From contig CM031615.1 of assembly GCA_018398815.1 (NCBI GenBank), positions 47,518,020 to 47,582,019 on the forward strand: a DNA stretch of 64,000 nt, read 5' to 3'. Made by a program: the position numbers and the translations under genes. Source of the DNA: Conus ventricosus. Its lineage: Eukaryota; Mollusca; Gastropoda; Neogastropoda; Conidae. Shown here in pieces: positions 10,076-23,403 of this stretch (position 1 is the stretch's first letter; the number at the start of each line of letters is the position of its first letter). The notes beneath the pieces were generated by a model that saw only the letters and a list, made by a program, of their open reading frames with translations, had not been told where the DNA came from and made no database searches.

Positions 10076-11163
10076 GCAGAAACATAAATGCGCGTTCATT
10101 TTTTTCATTTTTTTTTTTCAACAAGTATGGGGAACTTCTCTGACCATTCAGCTTTTTTGGCCGACAGTTTGTTTCAGATTTGGTCAATAGCAGTTACCTG
10201 AAATGAATATCCAGTCTTTTTAAATCCAGTAACAGAAAAGAGGAGTGACATAGGGTATGGGAAGGATGCCAGCTTTAATGAACTCATAAAAACTGTTTTA
10301 TTTCTTGTCTCCAAGAATAACAGTTTCCATCCACCAAGAAAATGTATTAGGGAAATCAATTATTACCACTGTTTCCCTGAGAAAAAAACAAACAAACAAC
10401 ATATATTATCCCACAAGGCAACAAGAGAAAAGAGTTATTGTCCCCATTTTTCTGACAAAAACAGTAACAGTCCTTTAAGAATGCAGTAATATTAATTCTT
10501 TTTACAGCAAAACCAGTACTGGTTTCTTCCAGAATTTTTTTTCTTTTCAGACAAGTTATTTTGGGCTTATGAAGCGAAAATGTTCCCATGAGTTGTGTTA
10601 CCAGACCTCCAAACAAATGGAACAAACAAATGGCAAAACAGAACCAACATATTTTGACCATGAGGTCTTCTACATGCAAGACAAAACAGACAAACATATA
10701 CAAAAAAAAACACAAAAAACCAGGAAGAGTAATTTGTCTATGCTTTCAAAGCAACTTTCAGGAGATGGATGGGAAGCATTTCTCTTTTATCAAGCATTCT
10801 TTCTATTCATCTGACAGTCCAGTAAACCAGCTTTTACTCTCTCCGTAAATTCCATAAATTCAGAATCAAATGTATCCGACGTGCAAACTGCACTTTGTGT
10901 TCATATTCACTCCTTACTTAGAGCTGCCTGAAAACACTCCAAGGTGCAGCAAGATTACTGTCCAAATCTTAAACGCAGACTACGTCATAAAACAGTTTCT
11001 TTATCTTGTTTGTATCTAGTAAATTTAAAGATCATCTAGTTTGTTTTCAACTTTTCCCTCTCTAGGTCCAGCGCTGTAAATTATAAAAGCTCTGCAATAA
11101 ATTTCTGACAGTTTCACACAAGTTTTGATTTCTTGCAACACTATAAATAGTAGCAGTAGTCCG

Positions 11164-11600
11164 TCAGGAGTCGACGAAGACGACGGTCTGTGTAATCAGC
11201 GATGACAATGACAGCACATGCGACTCTGCAGGCCGAAGCTGGAAGCACACAGGCGCCCACAGATGACACATCGATGGTCTGAGTTTGTGACTGTGGAAGA
11301 CGGGGCCCTGTCGTCTGTCCCTTGCAGCAGCAAGACGCAGTCTTTTGTCCTCTTCAAAGGCAACTGTTGCTTTGAAGGTGAGGGACCTCCAAGATGATCT
11401 GTCAGCAGCAAGGGTTTCCAGCTCACGAGGCTGGATGCCGCACCAACTGAGATTACTCTTCAGGGTGTCTTTGTATCTCAGTTTGGGCCTTCCCTGTCTG
11501 TGTGAGCTTTCCTGGAGCTCACCATACATCAGTTGTCTGGGGATGCGGCTGTCATCCATTCTGATGACTATAACAAGTAGCGGCACAAAAATGTCTTACA
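11164..11600 (-). pseudogene. 5'-truncated LINE 3' end (ORF2 C-terminus)
   Basis: The minus-strand frame reads RMDDSRIPRQLMYGEL, then RQGRPKLRYKDTLKSNL, then DRSSWRSL and AFEEDKRLRLAAARDRR. This order is characteristic of the C-terminus of many animal non-LTR ORF2 proteins. A one-base shift then moves the terminal C2H2-type finger (CVICGRLCASSFGLQS) into the next frame (11196-11426). Only this end of the element is present, as expected for a 5'-truncated insertion. It is unrelated in sequence to the Nimb-like copies here. Confidence 0.78.
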
Positions 11601-11804
11601 GATTCACAAAAGGTGCTTTTTTTCAAGAGTTTGTTTTGTTCCTGTCTTTTTTTTTTTCACAGCATACATTTTCTTTCTTTTTTCCCCCCTTTTTTTTGGT
11701 GAGGAGGGGAGAGGGTGGAGTGGAAGGAGATTGGGGAGGAGGTTGTGAAGGGATAGGGTGAAGAGAGAGGTAGGCAGTGTTGGGACAATGTTTGTGCCTG
11801 GGGG

Positions 11805-11821
11805 AGGGGGGGGGGGGGGGA
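11805..11821. repeat. poly-G run
   Basis: G-rich run (GGGGGAGG then about 13 G) between T-rich blocks. A longer G19 run is at 13903-13921. Both are low-complexity and likely unreliable in length. Confidence 0.8.
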
Positions 11822-12335
11822 GCATGTGTATGTGTAATTTGCTTGTTTGCTTTTTTTCTTCTTCTCCTTTCTTCTTCTCCTTTTGCTGTTGTGATCTGGC
11901 CATTTCATTTCTACTCCTTTCTTCAGTGCCAGTGCCATGTGGCTCTACTCTTGCTATACACAGACACTTCTACACCCACGTTCATTGTGCCGCTTCCATA
12001 AGCCAAAAATCTTGTAGGCTTGCAAGTTCAATGCCTTTACATGATTCCATTGGCTGCAAATAAAAATGAGCACAAAAAAAAAAAACACACTGGCTCTTAA
12101 TACATATCAAAAGAACTCACAGAAAGTACTCTGTGTTGGTGTGCACCTCCATGCCCATGGGCTCATGCATGTGTGTGTGCCTGCATGCATGCATGTGGGT
12201 GTGAGTGTGTGTAAGTGCACATATGAGTGTGTACAGTGTGCATCTGCTCGTGTGTACAGTTTCTGTGTCTTTATGAATGTAGGTGTGTCTGTACACACAA
12301 AAATAAAGAAAGAAATGAATAAAATCAATAAATAA

Positions 12336-12390
12336 GATAAGATAATGCTGCTTATAGCCCAGCCGACCGCAAAGGGCCACATCAGGGCTG
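12336..12390 (-). mobile_element. 55-bp insertion of the Nimb-like LINE 3' tail
   Basis: Minus-strand sense from CAGCCCTGATGTGG to TTATCTTATC. It is flanked by a perfect 14-bp duplication, AAATCAATAAATAA, at 12322-12335 and 12391-12404. The short length and intact flanks show a discrete insertion. Confidence 0.9.
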
Positions 12391-12984
12391 AAATCAATAA
12401 ATAAAATGTTAAAAACAGTAACATTATTTAGTGATACATCCAGTTAGAGATACATCTTGGAGGAAGCTGATCCAATAAGCTGAATCACTCTCACAATGCG
12501 CCTTGGCTTAAGGCTGTGTCAGGCTAATTGACATAGGCTAGAACACCAAGGCTACATCAAAATGTTGTTATGCTCTGCATAGTTATGCGGGGATTGTCTT
12601 CAGTTGTGATAAGCTCCTCGCATAACATTATCAGTCACCAACATTCCCCGAAGTCAGAGTGTGGCTGCTCATGTGGCAGGGTAATCAAAAACGGTCATAC
12701 ACGTAATGTTCTCATCCCCAGCTGATGCATTTGTACCATTGTGTTCCAAGTACTTCGGCATTTTGGATGAGCCCTGAAGTCTTTTAGCCATGGTACGACA
12801 AAAACAACAACTCCCACAATCCTTTGTTCAGGTCAGCCTGCTGTGACTCTGAACGAGGCCCAACAGATTCCAGACTCAATGGAAAACAAAGTGAAAGCTG
12901 ACCTGTGTGATGCACACTGCCATCACAAAACATATACACTTTTCCTGGAACTGTTCCTGTCAGACTGTCTTCTGAAAGCTAGCT

Positions 12985-13080
12985 TGAAAGTGAGGTCACT
13001 GCAGGCGGAAATTAAAACAAACTTAAAAGTTAAAATACTGTTCTGCCAGGTGAAAGAGATAAAGAAATTACAATTCATTT
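12985..13080 (-). repeat. partial copy of the GCGACTGCAGGTGG repeat
   Basis: GAAAGTGAGGTCACTGCAGG then CGGAAAT resembles the block starting at 50026 and 63242 (GCAAAGTGAGGCGACTGCAGG). The conserved stem-loop part of those copies is absent here. Confidence 0.5.
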
Positions 13081-15822
13081 TGTAATTTGTTTCTTTTGTT
13101 CCATGGAACAGTAATTTTACTCTCAAGTTGGTCTTCTAAAAACTTTTGTAGCCCGACTGTTCTGAGGAGAAAGCTTTCAGAAAATCTGTACAATCTACGG
13201 AAGATTCATGAGGGCAACTGGTGTGAGGATCTTGTATTCCATGAAGAAATCTTTTAACCATAGACGCAAAGTATAAAAGAGTCCAGAAAATGTCAAAAAA
13301 AAACAAGAGACCATCTTAATATGATTTCTGCCAGCAGGAATCTGGGTCTTTGCTGGGCAAGCTTTCAGTTTTGCTGTGGAAAGTTGCTCATCAAACATAA
13401 AAATGCATTTTCCATCTTGTAGCAAGAGTGTTTTTAGGTAGATGCTGGGTATATGCCTCCCTCGTCTTTGTTCATGGCTGGTCTTGCCTGCAGGATCTCC
13501 TGGGCTCCCCGATATTTTTTTTTCCTTCAGAAATCAGCAAAGCCCCAAGTACGACTTTTCCTTTTCCTACATGCATGAGAGCTAGAGAAGTACTTTCCTC
13601 AACTGCCGAATGAACCGATGTATCACTGCACCTGCTGGTTTGTTTGGCAGTTACGGAATTGTTCGGCAGTTATGGACAGTGCTTCTCCCGAGTCCCATCT
13701 GCACCTACAGGTTATCTTTTTCTTTCTTTCCTTTCGAATACTCGTTCTTCAGGACCATTGTTATTCTTGTCAATATAGTGGATCCTCCGAACAACTTTCA
13801 TACATTCTTGTTAAACAAACAAACTAATGGGGTCTTTAAACAGGGATGACTGAAGGGAGGTAAACCTAGAACAGACCAAGATAATTATATATTATGTTGC
13901 AGGGGGGGGGGGGGGGGGGGGCCCTTTAAAAGAAGGAAGTCTTCATTTGGACAGTCTTTATTTGAGAGTTTTCAGTGTACTAGACTTCCCTCCCAATCAA
14001 CACTTGCTCCCATCAAACACTGGACATCTTTCTACATAGGTTCCACTGCAGTTTGTTTTCTTTTTTTCTTGAATATCTAGAAGTTGTTCCTGGAGATGCT
14101 GTGGCCAGTCTTTCCACAGTTATTTCCCCCTCTCACAAGCAAGCCAACTTTATGACTATGACAAAGAAGAGAAAGACATGAATGTGGTGGGGAGGAATGG
14201 AAGGCGCATGAACAGACAGGAACAAAACAACTGACAATGCTGTAGACCACCGGTTTTCTATTGCAAAATAACATATTTGCAGCTTTCAAATATATTTTCA
14301 ATAAGTTTCCATATTGATTTCACATTAACGGCTGAAAAAAAATTAGGGGGTGGGGTGGCATTCCAATGATCTGAAGAGGCCAAAAACAAGTTTTAAAAAA
14401 TGGTGGAAATCAGCTGGAAAAAAAAAGGAGGAAATCAAATGGGGAAAAACAGAAAATCAGCAGAAAAGAGGACGATTGGCATGCATGCTGTCACTGGCGT
14501 TCACGAGGTTCCACTGTAAGCCCTGTTCCGCCTACAGCTTTCAGCTGAGCTTTAAACAATGTGACTTGAGACTGCCTGCATTGATCATGTTGGCTTTTTT
14601 TTTTTTCCTTTTTTTTTTCAATGGCAGTGTACAGTGTCCTCGCTATTTCACGAGTATAGTCTCTGTTGCGTTTATCACAAAGATACAAGGTAGATGACCA
14701 AGCAATGATCGCCTCTACCAAAGTTATGGTTCTTCTTGCATCTCCTGGTTTGTATGTTTTGTTTTTGTCTGTCAGCAAGGTCATGTCAAAACCACTGGAC
14801 CCAGACTTGATGGAAAGATGAAATGTGGTCCTGGGACAGATCTAAAGAGTGCTGATCCAGATTCGTGGTGTGGGTCCAGTTACAATGGCCGATCCTGGAT
14901 CTGCTCAACGCCATTATTTCAAAATTTCCACTGAGCACCAACACGGCGAAGTTACCATTACAAATTCTTAACTGTCTATGAAGTAATTATTTTCATTGAA
15001 TGTAAACTTCCTTGTGATATGAAAATTCACATTTTCAATTTTTTTTTTTTCGTTACAAGAGAAGTAACTGTTTTTATCCTTGCCAATTATTTTCCCTAAC
15101 TAACACACACACACACACAAAAATGAAGTACTGAAAGGATGAATTTTGGATCTGTTCTACACTGGTGGTGGTCTGCACTCTCTTGTTTGCACTTCTGGTT
15201 TCTTTTTCACTGGACTTTAATTCGTCTTTTTCTTTGGCCTGAACAGTGAAATCATCACACTTTGTTCTTGCATGATGCTGCATGCAAACTATGTGGGGGA
15301 TTTTCTTCATTTTTGTTCCGTTTGTCTGGAAAAGAAAACTGTCAGAAAACGTACTGTTCTGTCTGATGTCGTACTTTTCTAAGTGTCAAATATGCGACAC
15401 TTTTCTAAGTGTTTTCCAAGTTTGAATATGTTTCCTAAGTGCTGAATTCTCCTTTGATGAGTCATACTAGTCAGTGGACTTCATAATAAAAACTTTTTAA
15501 CTTCAACTGAACGTTCTTACTTTGACCTGAAGAAATCTTTTTTTAAATGGTATTAAATAGCTCTTACACAGGAGATAAATCAATTGCAAAAAAAGACGAT
15601 GTTTGAAAAAAAAAAAACAACAACAAAAAACAACCTTACAGGTGGAAAGAGAAAATAATGCAGGAAATCTTGGACTTTAAAAGAAAAAAAATCATGAAAA
15701 TAACATCTTTGAAGGGAAGGAGAAAGCAGATGCTCCCACCAATATAATTATTTGAATATCTGAAGTGAGGCATAGGTCATTTTTTTGTTCTTAAAGTCTT
15801 TGGGGTAAGGGGTGGGGGAGAA

Positions 15823-15858
15823 AATACCCCCCCCCCCACCCCCCACACACACACACCT
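15823..15858. repeat. C-run and (CA)n
   Basis: Two C runs broken by A, then a short (CA)n. The flanking 15.5-16.3 kb is A-rich with AAAAAC tracts and has no recognisable gene. Confidence 0.8.
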
Positions 15859-16804
15859 CCAAAAGCAGTATTTGAAGCAAAGCAGAAGAAAATGTTTAAA
15901 AAACACAACAACAACAACCTTTGAAGATGAGAGGAGATGGGGATGTTTCAGAATAAATGTCTTTGAAAAAGATAAGGAAATAATGTTTCCCGAGAAAGCT
16001 CTGTGAAGTCTGGGAGGAGAATAAAGTTCCAGACACAAAAATCTTTGACGGAAGGTACAAGAATTGCGTTCTGATTAAAAAGAAAAAATTTTGAAGTGAG
16101 GGTAGGAAAAAAAAATCCAGATCCTGAGCATTTAAAGATCTCTGAATACTAACTTCTAACATAACAAGTGTTTAAACATTGGCCATTCAAAAGAACAAAA
16201 AGCTACTTAAAAATTGCTTGGTGACTGCCTCTTCAAGCGACTGCTTTCAATTTTTTTTTTCTTCTGGGGGTGAGGGGTAGGGGTGGGGCAATTTAAAAAA
16301 AAAAATAGCATTCATTCATTCTCTAGCTAAGTTTGCTGGAGGGTCACAATATGTACAAGGAAGTACATAGCTTCTACGGCACAGGTATTCTAAAGATTTA
16401 TTGTGCTCAAGCACTCAACAGGTTTGTGACGAGAGTCATGAAGCTAGACACTGTGTATTATGCCAGGATATGGTCAATATTATCAACTGCACTATCAACA
16501 TTGTCATACGAGTTTTGTGTTCCTTCATGGCCAAGCGGCAAAGCAACATCTTGATGATGATGATCTCCAGAACTGCGTACAAAACTGAATTTTAAATGGC
16601 AGGAAATCTTCATTGGAAGGCAAACGTCACACCTGTTGTGGACACAGACAACATTGGGCAGGGAGGACCAAAACAAAACAAAAAATCTTTTACGGGAGAA
16701 ACTTCTATGGGTAGATTTTTGCTGGCAGGCTTCACACCGTATAATCACAGTATCTCACTTTAAATCACTCTTCTCATTTTCAAAGTTTGGTGTCACTGTT
16801 TTTC

Positions 16805-16880
<76 letters not shown>
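16805..16880. repeat. (GT)n microsatellite
   Basis: A nearly pure GT tract of about 37 units. Confidence 0.95.
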
Positions 16881-16881
<1 letters not shown>

Positions 16882-17159
16882 ATGTGAGGAATAAACATTT
16901 AGACTGCCTTGAACAATTCGGAACAGTATATATGCATAAACGTTTATGTGTATGTGTGTAAAGATGCAGGCACGTGTGCTGGTATACAAGACTGTGCTTA
17001 TGTATTTACTATTATGTTACTTCAATGATGAAATAATCTATTACCAAAAAGAAATAACTATCCTGGTAATCAAACAAAAGAAATAACTATCACTGTAATT
17101 GAAAGAAATTAACGAATGTTGCTTGACTCAGGTGTATGACAATATATGTACGTGCTCAG

Positions 17160-17228
17160 GTGTGTGACGTGAGTGTGTGCATGCGTGTGTGCGAGTACAC
17201 AGTGTGTGTAAGTACACATCGTGTGTGC

Positions 17229-17284
<56 letters not shown>

Positions 17285-17300
17285 CGTGTGTATGTGTGTG

Positions 17301-17353
<53 letters not shown>

Positions 17354-17560
17354 TGTGTGTGTGTGTGTTTCGTGTGTATGTGTGTGTGTTTCATGTGTGT
17401 GTGCATGCATTGTGTGTGTATGTGCGTGAGTGTGCGTGCGTGTGCGTGTGTGCATGCATTTCGTGTGTGTGCATGTGCATGTGTGCGTGTGCGCACACCC
17501 GTGTATGCACATGTGCGTGCACCTGCACACATACACACCTGCATGTGTGTGCATTTTCAA
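17160..17560. repeat. complex (GT)n with TTTCGTGTGTATG interruptions
   Basis: Two long pure GT blocks (about 17231-17282 and 17307-17352) are separated by TTTCGTGTGTATG-type interruptions that recur about three times, then grade into GCGT/GCAT variants. The long open frames on both strands are Cys-Val or Thr-His repeats without coding meaning. Confidence 0.93.
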
Positions 17561-18922
17561 TGTTAAAACTCTGAATTTTAATAAAAGCCTGACAGAGGTA
17601 GGAGGGAGGGGATCACGAGGAGAGAAGTCTCATGACATTACATGCCCATGGAAGTAAGGAGAGGGAAAGGACTGCTGTGGGTAGGAGCAAGAATTAGGCA
17701 GAGGTAATGTGTGTGTGCGTGTGTGAGTGTTTGTGCGATCACATGCAAAATTAAATGGGAAATGCGTCAAACATGAGGAGAAAAACAAACAAAAACAGAT
17801 GTTCTTTTTCATTCAAATGAAAGTACAGTCAATGAGATAAGATAGTACAGCCAATGCATGGTCAGAAAAAAAGAGTAATAGAGAACTGTGGCTTTTAATG
17901 TTTCTGCAGAATTTCGAAATTAAGTTTTACTTCAAAATATTACATAAGCTCTTTCCTGCCTTGCTGTAGAACTGTTCCTTCAAGTTTCCATCTGGTTTTT
18001 GTTGTCAAAGAGTGTGTGTTTACTGGGCTCTACTTGAAAGTAACTCTTTCACCTGAAAAAAAAATTGTGATCCACAATCTTGGTTCAAGTTAACAGTAGA
18101 GGCAATACGGGGACCTGCCATTTCAATTTCAAATCTCTTCCATAGTTTGTGACTTTTACTCTCTCTCTCTCTCTCTCTCTCTCTGTGATCTTGTCAGCAA
18201 GCTCTTTTCATGACAAAACAAGACGCAAAGAAACCCAGAAGACAACTGTACCCCAGTCTACGCATTTTAAAATAGAAATGACAGCATTTAATGAAGATAC
18301 AGAACTTCCAATTGCAAACAGGACACGCATCACATTTCCTACTACCGAGATCACATGCATATAACCATGCACATAACCAAGGGACATGCTCCATTTATTC
18401 ACCAAATACTTGTAAAAGCAGTCTGATCATTATTCCTCTTGCTGACAAGCTAAACAACAGAGGCGTGTGAAAACAAAATCCTCTTTGTAGAACTATAAAG
18501 GTTTTTTTTTCTTTTTTCTTTTTCTTAGTGAACTGAAACGAAAGAAGTCACAAATGTTAATGACACATGGATGGTTTTCAATTATCTAATTACAAGATTA
18601 AGAACTAATCAGTTAAGAACGAAATTATGCAAGGTAAAAATAACTCTCTTTTTTTCATGAACACTATGAGAAGTTGATTACAAAAGAATTTTCATTTCAT
18701 GGATTCTGGAAACATTAAAATCCCACTGAAGACATGTATCCAAAAACTATGTAGTTTCCATGACAATGGATGAAACAGGACAGAGTGCATAGATTAGCAT
18801 GAGCAGTCACCCCATCCCCCTTCCCTCCCCCCGCCACCACCTCCAACCTTACCCTTAACCTCCACCACGTTCATCACTACTTCTGTCAATGTCAGCCAAC
18901 ATGCAGTGGTATTATGAAAAGA

Positions 18923-19314
18923 GATAAGATAAGATAATGTTGCTTATAGCCCAGCCGACCGCAAAGGGCCACATCAGGCTGTCACCACGTTAAAATCAAC
19001 TCACCAGTCATAAAAAAAACCTAAAAAAAACACCTTTCACACATCTCTTTAAATGACATCGTCTAGAAACGCACCAGAAACTTTGTTAAAAATCTTTCCT
19101 CCGTAAAATCTTAAATCAGATGAAAAATGTTAATCTCCTCAAAAACTCAAGGATCACGTCAGGCGGGACATCCCTGAACAGGATCTTCATGGACTCTGCT
19201 GTAAAATGTTTGTGTCTCACATCGTGCAAATCCCAACACTCTAAAAGAACATGTTTCACTGTGAGGGCGCATGACATGGAATGCACCACGGAGCTTCTTC
19301 ACTCTTAAAAAGGT
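18923..19314 (-). mobile_element. 392-bp 5'-truncated copy of the Nimb-like LINE
   Basis: The 3' tail of the LINE plus the last part of its ORF2, including the CTCTTAAAAGG end also seen at 19820. It is flanked by a perfect 14-bp duplication, GTATTATGAAAAGA, at 18909-18922 and 19315-19328. It lies only about 100 bp from the full-length copy but is a separate insertion. Confidence 0.92.
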
Positions 19315-19509
19315 GTATTATGAAAAGAAAAAACAACAAATTAAAACTATGAAGACCTTTTAAACGTCAGGGGCAAGGGTAAGGTAAGGTAATGTTGCTT
19401 ATAGCCCAGCTAAGATAAGATAAGATAAGAAAATTTGTTGCTTATAGCCCAGCCGACCGCAAAGAGCCACATCGGGGGCTGTCACCACGTTAAAATCAAC
19501 GCACCAGTC

Positions 19510-19542
<33 letters not shown>

Positions 19543-19749
19543 CAACAATTTTCACACATCTCATTAAATGACATCGTCAAAACGCACCAGAAATTGCATT
19601 AAAAATCTTTCTTCCGAAAAAATCTTAAATCAGATGAAAAATGTTAATCTCCTCAAAAACTCAAGGATCACATCAGGCGGGACATCCCTGAACAGGATCT
19701 TCAGGGACTCCGCTGTAAAATGTTTGTGCCCAAACATCGGGGCAAGTCC

Positions 19750-22700
19750 AACACTCTAAAAAACATGTTTCATTGTGAGTGGGCGCATGACATGGAATAC
19801 ACCACGGAGCTTCTTCACTCTTAAAAGGTAAGAATGGTAAAAACGAATGGCCGTGTGCGGGCCGCACAGAACCGTTTCCTCTTTACGACCTCCCGACGTA
19901 GATGGGAGGAAGTCCTTAAAGGTTTGGAGGGATCTGAAAGAGTTTGTTATTCGTCGGTGTGTTCCAATCCTCCTGCCAGGGGTCTCCACATAATCGTTAA
20001 TTTTGGGTTTCACATCTGAGCAGGGGATATAAACGGGGACATTTCTCTCTTGTGGCGTTCTTGGCTAAACGATCAACCATTTCGTTCCCGCCGATGCCAA
20101 CATGACCAGGAACCCAAGCAAAGAGTAATGTTGTAACCGTCCGCCTTCAACTTGCTAAAAAGTTCAAAAAAAAGAAAAAAGTTCTGGATGCTAAAGGGGT
20201 TGCGGCCAGCTATGGCCTCCAAAGCTGACAGCGAATCCGACAAAAACCAGAAAAGTCCCTCTTCGAAGAATGCGAGATTATCTTCAAAGCCAAAACCAGA
20301 GCGGCAAGTTCAGCAGAATAGACAGAAGCATGGGAATGAATATGTCCAACAGTATCTGAAAAGGAGCCCCAGGGCATAGGCTCACAGGCCACTCCATCCT
20401 CAGATTTGGGAAACCCGTCAGTGAAAACTTTTTGATGGGATGGGAATTTGGAAACAGAGCTCAGCATACAAAGCCTTGTACGCCAAGAGCGGGGTAGACT
20501 CTTTGCAAAAAGCTGAAAGATCGAAACAATCTCTGGTGTGAAAAAGGTCCACGGAGGTTGATCCGGAACTTGGAAAATGGGAAACTACTCCCAGGTCTAG
20601 ACCTGCATTCCGCACGTGAGGCCGCATACGAAGACCAAACGGCGGAATACATTCGGGTTGTTTTAAAACTTACTTTGGAACGGAGGGTCAAAGACACAGT
20701 CAAGGCAGGATTCTGCGGTTCTGAGAACAGTCGGATATAATAATTCAAAGACTTTCAGCCTGCGGTTGGACAATAAAGGTTCACCCGCCTCTGCGTACAG
20801 GCTGTACACAGGGGTGGTGCGGAACGCTCCAAGACAGAGACGAAGCCCTTGATGGTGGATAGGCCCAAAGAGTTTGAGGTAAGACATCTTGCGGACCGTA
20901 CACAGCACAACCGTAGTCCATTTTTGGAACGGACCAAGGCTCTTAGAGGTGCAGCAAAGTTTTCTTATCAGCGCCCCAGTCGGTGTGCGCTACGACCCGC
21001 AGAATATTCAGTGCTTTTCTGGCAAGCATTTTTGGGAGGTGTTTGATGTGGCTGAGAAATTTAAAGTTTCTGGTCAAAAATGACTCCCAGAAATTTGGCC
21101 TCTTAAAACACTGGAATGGGAGATTTCCCTACTTAAAGTTCAGGATCTGGAAAAAACTGACGGAAATTATGGAAGTGAAAACACTGCGTCTTTGTTGGAG
21201 AAAGGTGAAACCGTTTCATCTGCCCACCGATGGATTTTATCTACGCAAAGCTGGAGCCTGCGCTGGACACCGGGTACAGGCTTCCAGTTGCGTAGACAGC
21301 AAAATCATCCACAATGAGCAGTCTGAACCCTGCTGGACTGATTGAACAATGTTGTCGATCTTAATACAAAAAGAGGGCAGAGACAGTATGCTCCCCTGTG
21401 GAACACCCAACTCCTGCTCGTGGCCCTCAGAAGAGGGTGCCAACCCGGACCTGAAACGTCGTTCTCCCAAAAAAATTTTTCAATAAAAAGCGGAAGATGA
21501 CCTCGAAAACCCAGATCGTGGAGATCATGAAGTATCCCCGACTTCCAGGTAGTATCGTAGGCCTTCTCCAAATCAAAGAAAATTGCCACTGCATGCTGTT
21601 TTTTTCAGAAAGGCTTCCGAAGTGTAGATTCCAGACGAATCAAATGGGCAACTGTAGACCGATGTTTGCGGAAACCACACTGTTCTTTCGCCAAAAGGCC
21701 ATCGGTTTTCGAGTTTCCACATGAGCCTAGCATTGACCATTTTCTCCATCAATTTACAGATACAGCTGTCAAAGCTATGGGACGGTAGTTTGATGGGTTA
21801 GAAAGATCTTTCCAGGTTTGGGGATGGGAATAATGAGGGCTTTCCACCAAGAGGGTGGAAAGAAACCTGTAGTCCACACATGGTTGAATACCTGTAACAG
21901 TATGTTCAGACCTTCTTGCGGGAAAATGTTTCAACAGTTGATAATGAATTTCATCTATACCTGGAGAGCAATCGCGCAATAAAAGTAAGGCAGATTTTAG
22001 CTCGTTTAACGTGAAAGGAAAAATTGTAGTCTTCCAGTTGTCGGATGAAAAGTTGCAGGGGGATTTTTCTTTAGGGCTTTGTTTTTGACAAAAGAGGCTG
22101 ATTTGTTAAAGAGGAGGAATTCTTTTTAATTGTTGAAGCAAGCAGATTAGCAACTGCTTTTTTGTCTGTTATTAAAGAGTCCGAAAAGTTGAGATGGTTC
22201 CCCAGTGGGGCAGGTGTTCTTCCCTTTGATTTTCTTAATGAATTTCCACACTTTTTCTTGGAAGTTTTCGATGTCAGCCTGGAGCAGAAACTTCTCCAGG
22301 GCCGACGTTTACTGATTTTAAAAGTGTGCCCCGATTTGGCACGGAGTTTCTGATGGGGTCGAGCGTTGGGACCCGAAGGTCTTGGTACACCCGACGCTGA
22401 GCCCGTTTTAGAACTTTTGGAAATTTTTTTGGCAGTCTGAATCAAACCAGGGTGTTTTTGGCATTTGAAGTTTATCGGAAGACACTGGGAAAAAAAAAAC
22501 TTTAGCACACTTGATCACAGTGTTAGTCAGTGATTCTGCTGGTCCGGACTCGAAGAAAATCAGCGTCCTGGAATTCCTTAGAAAAGTGGCTGCAAATAGA
22601 TCCCAGTTTGCTTTCTTTTAATTGAGATGTTGAGAGACAGAGACGTGTTCAGTTATTACAGGTTGTAGAAGGACAGGGAAATGGTCACTTCCGTGCAGAT

Positions 22701-23310
22701 CGTCCCTGGACAGACCACTCATAGTCCAGGACCAGCGAGGGGTCCCCAACCGACAAATCTAAACACGAAAGTGAACCTGTGGAAGAGTGGAGGTAAGTTG
22801 CAGATCCGTCGTTCAGACAACACAAATCCAAATCCGAAAGGACATCCTCAATTAGCAGACCTCTGGATGACGTACTGACACTACCCCAAAGAGGATTTTG
22901 ACCGTTAAAGTCACCCAACAGCAAAAAAGGGCGAGGAAGTTCTCCTACAACTGACAAGGTCCTGACGACAACCGGACAGAAGGAGGTAAATAAAGAGAAC
23001 AGATTGTCACAGTCCTGTGGAGAGTGACTCCTCGCAGCAACAGCCTGAAGGGAGGTAGACAGAGCGACAGGACATACAGCAAAGTTTTGTGTAGGAGAAG
23101 GGCAACACCGCCCGACAGTCCCAACGTGGATGGTTTGTGCAGGTTTTGAAAGAATATTAAAGCCAGAAAGAGTAAAGGTCTTCTGCTTTGAATTTGAGTT
23201 TCCGAAGACCACGACGGAAGTTTTATAGATTGACAAGAAGCTGCAGCTCCTCGAAGTTGGAAATTTAGTCCCCCGGATGTTCCAAATGGAATATTGTACT
23301 ATCCATGGTG
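19750..23310 (-). pseudogene. LINE ORF2: endonuclease, reverse transcriptase, RNase H
   Basis: Broken into several frames. The endonuclease begins near 23310 with YSIWNIRG-like coding and contains LLGDFNGQNPLWGS (22685-23236). The RT has GIDEIHYQLLKHF and PSNYRPIALT (21749-21979), FFDLEKAYDTTW (21305-21589), LGVPQGSILS (21237-21470) and the catalytic pair in LIVDDFAVYAT, with the two Asp codons at 21309-21304. RNase H shows SVYSAELAALVLAL (20210-20467). Near the end, PWCIPCHAP then MKHVFLEC gives a terminal Cys/His motif (about 19750-19810). ORF2 nicks the target and copies the element RNA; this copy cannot be translated intact. Confidence 0.85.
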
Positions 23311-23403
23311 CAGAGGCGAAAAGGAGAGAAATCAGGTCATCTCCTCATTTAACATCTGCGTCTAAGGGTGGTAAATTTGTTGTTAGTTCACTGGACGTGG
23401 TCT

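Noticed and set aside
17128..17574. Long open frames on both strands (Cys-Val and Thr-His repeats)
   Set aside because: They are translations of (GT)n/(CA)n microsatellite; the same happens at 1808-2445, 27485-28157, 47425-47918, 59666-60250 and 61495-61941.
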